Below, one piece after another: positions 57,810 through 64,000 of a DNA stretch of 64,000 nucleotides. The notes under the pieces are model-generated. The model had not been told where the DNA came from. It did no database searches and worked only from the letters and a program-made list of their open reading frames with translations. This DNA is from Maratus speciosus (lineage: Eukaryota > Arthropoda > Arachnida > Araneae > Salticidae): positions 254,335,333 through 254,399,332 of the forward strand of contig OZ010793.1 of NCBI GenBank assembly GCA_963932465.1. The letters run 5' to 3'. Numbering within the stretch: the stretch's first letter is position 1; every line of letters begins with the position of its first letter. The position numbers were made by a program, and so were the translations under genes.

Positions 57810-57940
57810 GGAGTGAGATGTTTCACCCTCGGCAACGGAGTGACATATTTCACTCTCGACAATGGAGTGAAATATTTCAGTCCTTTGTAGGGAGTGGAAA
57901 ATTTCACTCTTTAAGGAGTGAAATTTTATAAAATTTACTC
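57810..57940. repeat. 27 bp palindromic minisatellite
   Basis: GGAGTGA starts at 57810, 57837, 57864, 57891 and 57915. Each unit is itself partly palindromic (GAGTGAAATATTTCACTC). On the minus strand the 27 bp period encodes a nine-residue repeat of the type TPLSRVKYV, which is a by-product of the period rather than evidence for a gene. GAGTGAAA motifs go on to about 58015. Confidence 0.8.
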
Positions 57941-58063
57941 TAAAAAGAGTGAAAATATCTGTCTTTCTTTCTAGGAGTGAACGTTTCATTCCTCCCAATT
58001 TCAGAGTGAATGTAATGAATGAAAACATAATTTCTAGTGCAGGGCGCGAAATTTCCACTCGCC

Positions 58064-58082
58064 AGCTCGCCATTGGCGAGCT
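58064..58082. repeat. 9 bp stem palindrome
   Basis: AGCTCGCCA, T, TGGCGAGCT. A wider ACTCGCCA / TTGGCGAGT pair surrounds it. It lies inside CAGGGCGCGAAATT, a hAT-like end at 58039. Confidence 0.6.
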
Positions 58083-58131
58083 AGTATTTAAGGTTGGCGA
58101 GTAAGTTTCGTCTTTTATAATATTGGGCTTT

Positions 58132-58655
58132 AAATAAAACTATACATTAAAATATTTACATTAAAATCACAAACAATACATTAAACAATTAAAATTATTA
58201 CATAAAAATACTAAAAACATATTAAAAATTGGGACGTTTAGGATCATCACGATCCCTCCTCAGCCAAATATAAACGTTAAGTCAATACTATCAACAGTTA
58301 CAAGAAAAACACAACAGAAAGTCATCAATTTCAGGTTACAGTTAGAATAAAATAGAGAGTGTTTTTAGAGGCCTGGCATACTAAAACCAAGGATTTAGCG
58401 ATTAACGAAGCTGCATCTGTGCCGGCCGAGTATTCTATTTTATTTTAACTGTAACCTGAAATTGATGACTTTCTGTTGTGTTTTCCTTGTAACTGTTGAT
58501 AGTATTGACTTAACGTTTATAATTGGCTGAGGAGGGGTCGTGATGATCCGAAACGTCCCAATTTTTAATATGTTTTTAGTGTTTTTATGTAATAATTTTA
58601 ATTGTTTAATGTATTGTCTGTGATTTTAATGTAAATATTTTAAAGATGGAATTCA
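58132..58655. repeat. Inverted repeat, ~220 bp arms, hammerhead-like motif
   Basis: The arms are about 58132-58352 and 58434-58655. Both carry AAACATATTAAAAATTGGGA or its complement and AACAGAAAGTCATCAATTTC or its complement. The spacer is about 80 bp. On the plus strand of the right arm, CTGAGGA (58527-58533), a GGGTC / GATCC stem and CGAAACGTCCC form an arrangement like the hammerhead ribozyme core. Such motifs are known in Penelope-like retroelements. Two core positions differ from consensus, so activity is doubtful. Confidence 0.65.
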
Positions 58656-58894
58656 GACGTAATATTTTTGCTTATATAATTGAAAACTATACATATTCAG
58701 AATATTGTGCTTCAATTCAGCGACACACGGAAGTATTTTAAAATCAACCGACGTCATTTATCTTACAAAAGTAGAAAAAATGCGGCGCCACCCACTTCCC
58801 CATCGTCCCTCATAGAAGTGATATGATAGTGATAAAACTAAGTGTTTGCTGAAAAGTTTCAAAGATTATAAATTTCTTAAAGTTCTGTAGGGTA

Positions 58895-59500
58895 ACATCC
58901 CCAGTGATTGGCATATCCTACAAAAATGCCCTAAAATAAGATTTACATCCAGTCTTTTAAAAATGCAAGACAATATTCCAGCTATATGTACATTTACTTT
59001 AAAGATTATAACTTTGATTTATGCTACTAGATGACAATAGTGCATAAGAAAGAGAAACAATTATGGCTTGTGTCAAATTAGCCATTTTCATTGCAAATGC
59101 TTCTTCTCTAGATTAAGGTAGTGTTCATATCAATTCATTATTATCTGATTTATAATATGTTATAAATTTTGACTGACAGAAGTTTTGCTTAGTTGAAAGG
59201 GTTTACTTTAATTGTGTAAAAGTATTTTTGACATAAATATTTGGATTTTTGAATTAATGATAGGTGCCATTTAATGGTGCTTCAGATTTGCTAGTTCCAA
59301 GTAATTGGCACATGTGCCAATTACTGGGGAATCATGAAATTTGGCATTAAACCACTTATTTTGGCAGTTCTTTTAAAGTTATAAACTAATTTTGTTTAGC
59401 AATTGTTTTTATTTGAAAATATGAAATATTACCAGTAATTGGCATGCATTAAAGCTTCATATGACAATTACTGGGGATGGCATGACAATTATTGGGTATT
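58895..59500. promoter_or_regulatory. Iterated CCAGTAATTGGCA sites upstream of pogo gene
   Basis: The motif (R)CCAGTAATTGGCA occurs at 58901, 59300, 59313 (inverted), 59432, 59465 (inverted) and 59485 (inverted). At 59300-59325 two copies form a perfect 26 bp palindrome, half-site AGTAATTGGCACA. The sites lie directly upstream of the transposase pseudogene and are most simply read as transposase-binding or subterminal repeats of the element. Confidence 0.6.
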
Positions 59501-59580
59501 AATATAAATATATTGTATTCTTTTAAAGTGTTCACATTTCGAACTAATTATGCTGCTTTCTTTCTCTCAAAAACTGAAAT

Positions 59581-61082
59581 ATGGCATCTTCATCTACAGT
59601 AAATTCATTGAAAGGGATTAAACCCAAATTTTTCTATTCTGAAGAAGCAGTGATGAATGCAATGCATGCTACACATACTTAAAACATGAGCTTTAATAAA
59701 GCCAGTGTTACATTTGGTGTGCCTCATAATACTTTAGAAAACTAAGTTAATGGGAAAACTCCAAGAGAAAGAAGAATGAGAGCATCATCAGTTCTTACAG
59801 CAGCAGCAGAAGTTAAGACAGTAAAATGAATATTGAGCATTACCAAAGATGGCTTTCCCTTGATAAAAGAGGATTTATTGTGTACAGTTCAAAAAATTAT
59901 CGAACTGTCAAACAAGAAAACTCCATTCACAAATAATAAACCTAGGAAAAAATGGTTTAAATTATTTTTAGCTTATCATCCTGAAATTATTGTGAACGTT
60001 CCAGAAACAGAAACTCTTACTCATTCAATGCCAAACTAACTGAGTTAGATTTGCGAATTACGTTTAAAGAAATGGTAGATTATTTTTGCAAAGAAAATCT
60101 CAAAGAGCTTTTCAAATATCCTCTGAGAATATACAATAATTGTGATGAGGCTGCATTTTTGCTTTGTCCCAAAACTGGAAAAGAGAATGCAAAGATGTTT
60201 ATGAAATTGCGCAAGGCTCAGACAAAGAATCTCTTACTGTACTGATGACAGTTCGAGCTGACGGAGTTGTTTGTCCACCATTTATAATTTATCCTTATCT
60301 GAGATTGCCATCATATCTCGTCAATAATGCTCCTAAAAGTTGGGGTTCAGGGAAAAGTAAAAGTGGCTAGATGAATGGTGAAACATTTTATAAATACATA
60401 GCTAATGTATTTTTTTCCATGTCTGCAGCAAAATCAGATTGATTTAACAATAATAATTTTTATGGATTTTCATCAGAGCCACCTTACATTGCATTTAAGT
60501 AATTATTGTGCCGAAAAAGTTATATTAATGATTTCTCTCCCCCAAATGCAACACATACAATGCAATCATGTGATGTCAGCTTGTTAAAAGTGATGAAATT
60601 GAAGTGGAAGCAGGTAGCTCATGAACGGAGAGTAACTTTCATGGAGTTATTACAAAAATTACGTTTGCAAAAATGTTTGAAGTGTTGTTGTTAGAAGCAT
60701 TATTTCTGAATGTATTTCACATGGATTTAGACATTGTGGCCTATATCCCTTTAATCCAGATGGAGTTGATTACAGTTAATTTGAAAAATTAACTGATTCT
60801 ACTGCTCCTAATAATAATAATGTGTTTTATGCTGTTTTTTATGATGAACAATATTATATGGGTCATATAATTGATTTGATCCTGCAGAACCTACTGTTAA
60901 ATTTTTTACAAGAAACAATGGAAAACAAATATATTTGGTCATCAAAGTCAGATATTAGTGACTGTAGACAATCGTTTCTTTTTTATTGTTCCTTGGAATT
61001 ATCTGGAAATTTTCTTTTTTCTCTGGAGTCATTCATTATTCTAAAAATCAAGACTCCATACCGACAGATAAAACAGCATTAA
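59581..61082 (+). pseudogene. pogo-type transposase pseudogene (DDE_1)
   Basis: This transposase would cut and paste at TA sites. From ATG at 59581 a psq-type helix-turn-helix is recognisable (FNKASVTFGVPHNTLEN, VNGKTPRERR). ITKDGFPLIKEDL, KKTPFTNNKPRKKWFKLFL, NNCDEAAFLLCPKTGK, LTVLMTVRADGVVCPPFIIY and NGETFYKYIANVF follow. MDFHQSHLTLHLSNYC, PPNATHTMQSCDVS and GLYPFNPDGVDYS come next. The three catalytic acidic positions (DEAAF, FMDFH, SCDVS) are still readable, in more than one frame. A C-terminal module (FYAVFYDEQYYMGHII, ENKYIWSSKSDI) continues to 61082 after one stop at 60777. At least four stops or frameshifts inactivate it. I found no clear TIRs. Confidence 0.85.
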
Positions 61083-61387
61083 TTTCTATATTACTATTTT
61101 TCCATGTAACATTTCAAATTATGTTTTTATTTTATAACTATTTTAGACAAGTCTAAAACAGTTATAAAAATTACCAACATCAAGATGTGTGAATTAGCAT
61201 TAATTTACTTATGCGATGATTAATATTTTCAGCATAAAGTTGTTACAATTGATATTATCAAGCTATGTTATCTCATAACCAAGATTTTCTGCTTATATTG
61301 TGTTATAATTAATCTTTTCTATCATATGTTTCTCATAACCATATTTTTCATATAATCTAAAAGCTAGATCAGGTGACATAGCTCAGA
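61083..61387. other. AT-rich spacer between two transposase relics
   Basis: CTCATAACCA occurs twice, at about 61273 and 61332. TCACCTGATCTAGCT (complement) is duplicated at 61363-61410, at the truncated end of the mariner gene. Confidence 0.5.
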
Positions 61388-62231
61388 TCACATAGCTAGA
61401 TCAGGTGAATACGGCGGATGTTCTATCACTTTAATTCGTTTTTGTTTAAGAAACTCGACTGTTAATCCGGCTGTATATGAAGATGCACTGTCATGGCGAA
61501 GCATTAGTCCCCTAACATTCACTTCTTGTAGAATTTCTGGAAGACATTGAGTGGTATACCAGTTTGCTGTTACTGTCTTCTGTCCTTCCAACTTGATGGC
61601 TTTGACCAATCCCGTACTTCAGAAGAAAACTGCATACATCACTTTTTCAGTGCGCGTTGTCTTTTCACCATCGTCGGCGTGGGATCATCTTCTAAGACCC
61701 ATACTTTGCTTTCTTGACGTGTTGGAACGTCAAAAAACGGTATGTACGTTTCATCACCCGTTACAATTTTAGAAAGGATGCGGTGGCCACCATCATTTAG
61801 TAATTTAAGAGTTTCTTTATTGATTCTGACAGGCTCCTCTTTTTGATGCTCAGTTAGATTATGGGGAACCCAACGGCAAACTACTTTTTTCATATGCAAT
61901 TCTTCATGAATAATTTTGTGTGTGGCTGCGGATCCAATGTTAAGTTCCTTCTGTATCATTTGATAGGTACAACGGTTATCATCTATTAACATTTTTCGTA
62001 TGGCAGACACATTATCCGGGATTACTGCCGACGGTGACCTTCCTGTGTGTTCTTCATCCTGAAGAAAATTGCGACCTCTGCTAAATTCTTTAAACCATCT
62101 GAATACAGTAGCACGAGCTGGAGATTCATCACCAAATGCAAATTTCAACCGTTTAATGCATTCTTCTTGATTAATTCTGCATTAAAACCGTAGAAAATCA
62201 TAGAGCGAAAATGTTCTCGCGTCAACTCCAT
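61388..62231 (-). pseudogene. mariner transposase pseudogene
   Basis: A DD34D mariner transposase read on the minus strand. It starts MELTREHFRSMIFYGF at 62231, shifts frame near 62165, and continues FAFGDESPARATVFRWFKEF, HTGRSPSAVIPDN and the signature WVPHNLTEHQ. TGDETYIPFF holds the first catalytic aspartate. After a stop and frameshift near 61625, TGLVKAIKLEGQKTVTANWY, MLRHDSASSYTAG (second aspartate) and PPYSPDLA (third) follow. The gene stops right after YSPDLAM at a local duplication, so about the last 60 residues are missing. No TIRs were identified. It could have been inactivated recently, since the three catalytic residues are intact. Confidence 0.92.
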
Positions 62232-62339
62232 TTTCTCTTCTGTTTAAAATTTATTCTATGCTAAACAAGTTGAAGTAAGTCAGTAAAAAATCGTCTGCTG
62301 TGTTAAAATACTTTGTATTTTAAAATTAAACCGTTATTT

Positions 62340-62760
62340 TTATTCTGTAAATTCTCGTCTGCGCGTACCTCAATAATTTCAGAGTAACCCTAGTAAACGG
62401 GATTGCAACGGGGTAACGGGCCTTCTCTGCCTCGGCGGGACGACTACGGGGCGCTTTTTAGCACAGCGGCTCTCTTCGGAATTCCGGTACCGTGCAAGCG
62501 CGCTTGCGGTGCAGGGGCTGGTTCGCGGCTCTGCATGACATTTCAGCTAAACTTCGCCAGTTCACTGTGGGGAAATGTGAATCAAAGTAAAGGGAGGCAG
62601 AGTTCGTTTGGACCTGGAATTATTGGGCCTTTCAAGTTGTCTTTCGAGTCCAGATGACTTAAGAGTTGTCGCGGCCCGACGTCCCAAATGCGCTACCGAG
62701 GGGCGGCATTAGCACTTCATTGTCGTAAAAACCACGGATTTCTCGTTGTCCCGTCTTAAA
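62340..62760. other. GC-rich, CpG-rich island
   Basis: It stands out sharply from the AT-rich surroundings, with many CG dinucleotides and a perfect palindrome GCAAGCGCGCTTGC near 62497-62510. An 84-residue open frame at 62403-62657 has no recognisable domain. Candidates are a promoter or first-exon region of a gene beyond the window, or a piece of transferred or structural-RNA-spacer DNA. I see no rRNA or tRNA signature. Confidence 0.4.
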
Positions 62761-63480
62761 TATGGAATATTTCTGCTAGAGTGCGACACTAAAGAAATAG
62801 GAGGTGATCTCTTTTGATAGGCTAAAAAGTATCGAGGCATAGTGACGTTTTATGGGTTCGGCATCTGGGGTTTTTACCCTCATTACAAAAACTGAGAATT
62901 GTGTTTACCTCAGCGTTTTTATTCTTAAAGATAGATCAATTTTGAAGCATGAAAGTAATAAATGTTGGGTTGGAAAACAAAGTTAACAGGGGCAAATCAC
63001 ATTTAGACTACGTCCTTTCAAAATTTAGATAAAATTTGGGAAATTTAAAATTTGAACTTTTACTTTTAAACTTTAAATTTTAAAAAGGTTTAAGTTTGGA
63101 AAACAAAGTTAATCTTTATCCTTTCATATATATATAAATTTTAATTCAAAGGTAATTTATATATACGTATATACACATATAAATATTATTATTATTATTA
63201 TTATAAATATTTAATTAGACACATATAAAAGCATTACGTGCTGGATGATAATCCTGTTTACTGAACGGCTCAACAATTTTGTAAAGATTTTAGTGGTACA
63301 CCTGTGTATAGTTTTCTGTGATCTAGGCAGTATGCCCATGTATGTGGGTGAATATCACGAAATGTGAGATTTTGAAAACAAAATTTTTTGAAAATTTAAA
63401 TCGTTTTACAGCGTCTGATTCTTTAAAAAATGTTTTTTGAGCTGCTGAATAAAGGAATTTACTCGTAAAATTGTTAAAGT
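62761..63480. other. AT-rich DNA, no gene seen
   Basis: TA-rich and ATT microsatellite stretches lie at 63125-63225. Nothing else is recognised. Confidence 0.5.
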
Positions 63481-63500
63481 TTGAAGAGCTTAAGTTCATT

Positions 63501-63531
63501 TTTACTTTCTTCTATCTTCCATAGAAGAAAG
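63501..63531. repeat. 13 bp stem hairpin
   Basis: TACTTTCTTCTAT, loop CTTCC, ATAGAAGAAAGTA. The stem is perfect. It marks the start of the repeat that runs to the window end and may be the terminus of an element family. Confidence 0.7.
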
Positions 63532-63639
63532 TATTGTAATGGAAATTTTTTTCGACTTCCGGATTTACACGTTTTAGGGGTCAGAAATCACAAAAGACAT
63601 GTTTATACAAAATGTCTGTCTGTCAGTCCGTGTGTCGCC

Positions 63640-64000
63640 ATTGTACCATCAAAAATTGTGTGAAGTTATGCATAGAATTGAACCAATTTTTTTTTAAGTT
63701 TTGACTATGGCAAGCAGGTCCTCCATTAATTTGGAAAAAAATCCGCCGGTAGGGGGCGCAGTAATAGCGATTTTTGTGCAATTTTCGTGCATTTTGAATA
63801 TTATACCATCGAAAAGTGTATGAAGTTATGCATAGAATTGAACCAAATTTTTTGTGTATATTCGTGGCCATAGCAAAAAGGTCCTCCCTGAATTTGGAAA
63901 AATTCCGCTGGTAGGGGGCGCTGTAATAGCGATTTTTGTGCATTTTGAATATTGTACCGTCGAAAAGTGTATGAAGTTATGCATAGAATTGAACCAAATA
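63640..64000. repeat. Tandem repeat, period 151-160 bp, runs off the window
   Basis: TGAAGTTATGCATAGAATTG starts at 63661, 63821 and 63972. Each unit also has GGTCCTCC, GG(T/C)AGGGGGCGC-GTAATAGC and GATTTTTGTGC. At least 2.2 units are present and the array continues past the end. Open frames across it are by-products. Confidence 0.85.

Noticed and set aside
57659..58073. Protein with nine-residue repeats on the minus strand
   Set aside because: The repeats come from the 27 bp minisatellite, and no flanking exon supports it.
1..64000. CRISPR array, bacterial operon or prophage
   Set aside because: Repeats lack regular spacers, and all gene content is eukaryotic transposon or spliced host exon.

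Overview
The window looks like nuclear DNA of an arthropod, most probably an arachnid such as a spider. The evidence is an AT-rich background full of homopolymer and TA runs, no operons or dense coding, eukaryotic DNA transposons of many superfamilies, tRNA-derived SINEs, and one probable exon of a CRAL-TRIO (alpha-tocopherol transfer-like) gene with a GTAAGT donor. The arachnid assignment is an inference from the repeat mix, not from a diagnostic gene. Host coding content is very low: one exon at 7.8 kb (+) and one candidate terminal exon at 57.6 kb (-). Nearly everything else recognisable is mobile DNA, mostly broken and often nested.

Layout. 0.4-4.0 kb: tandem units of a simple repeat, split by a 2.56 kb foldback element (itself hit by a hAT MITE with an 8 bp duplication) and by a TTAA (piggyBac-type) MITE. 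4.0-7.1 kb: tRNA-like tandem units and a deleted Tigger element. 7.1-8.0 kb: host exon. 8.5-13.0 kb: a ~250 bp tandem repeat split by a composite insertion that carries a mariner/IS630-like element with ~600 bp inverted ends. 13.2-17.8 kb: a repeat with minisatellite-like interior, hit by a Helentron-like element and a 1.47 kb foldback. 17.9-21.4 kb: low-information DNA with a clean hAT MITE. 21.5-25.9 kb: a decayed piggyBac with a long-TIR Tc1/mariner-type MITE inside it, which in turn holds two smaller TTAA MITEs. 26-33 kb: SINEs, decayed tandem repeats, AT-rich DNA. 33-37 kb: concentric inverted repeats around a hAT-like element with a 31 bp minisatellite organised as a five-monomer higher-order repeat. 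37-41.4 kb: SINE, hAT transposase relic, TTAA MITE. 41.4-44 kb: 3' part of a Helitron with a PIF1-type helicase pseudogene (-). 44-46.2 kb: reverse-transcriptase fragment and a Tigger element. 47.9-54 kb: hAT-like MITE, truncated SINE and a large palindrome. 55.6-56.0 kb: a compact hAT MITE with the same minisatellite. 57.5-58.7 kb: candidate exon, palindromic minisatellite, inverted repeat with a hammerhead-like motif. 58.9-62.2 kb: pogo-type and mariner transposase pseudogenes. 62.3-62.8 kb: a GC-rich island. The end is another tandem repeat.

The DNA transposons give a relative history: satellite first, foldback next, hAT MITE last at 0.4-4 kb; piggyBac, then Tc1-like element, then TTAA MITEs at 21-26 kb. 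No transposase seen here has an uninterrupted reading frame. The most distinctive signal is a hAT-like non-autonomous family whose interior consists of a 31 bp minisatellite, expanded to a higher-order array in one copy.
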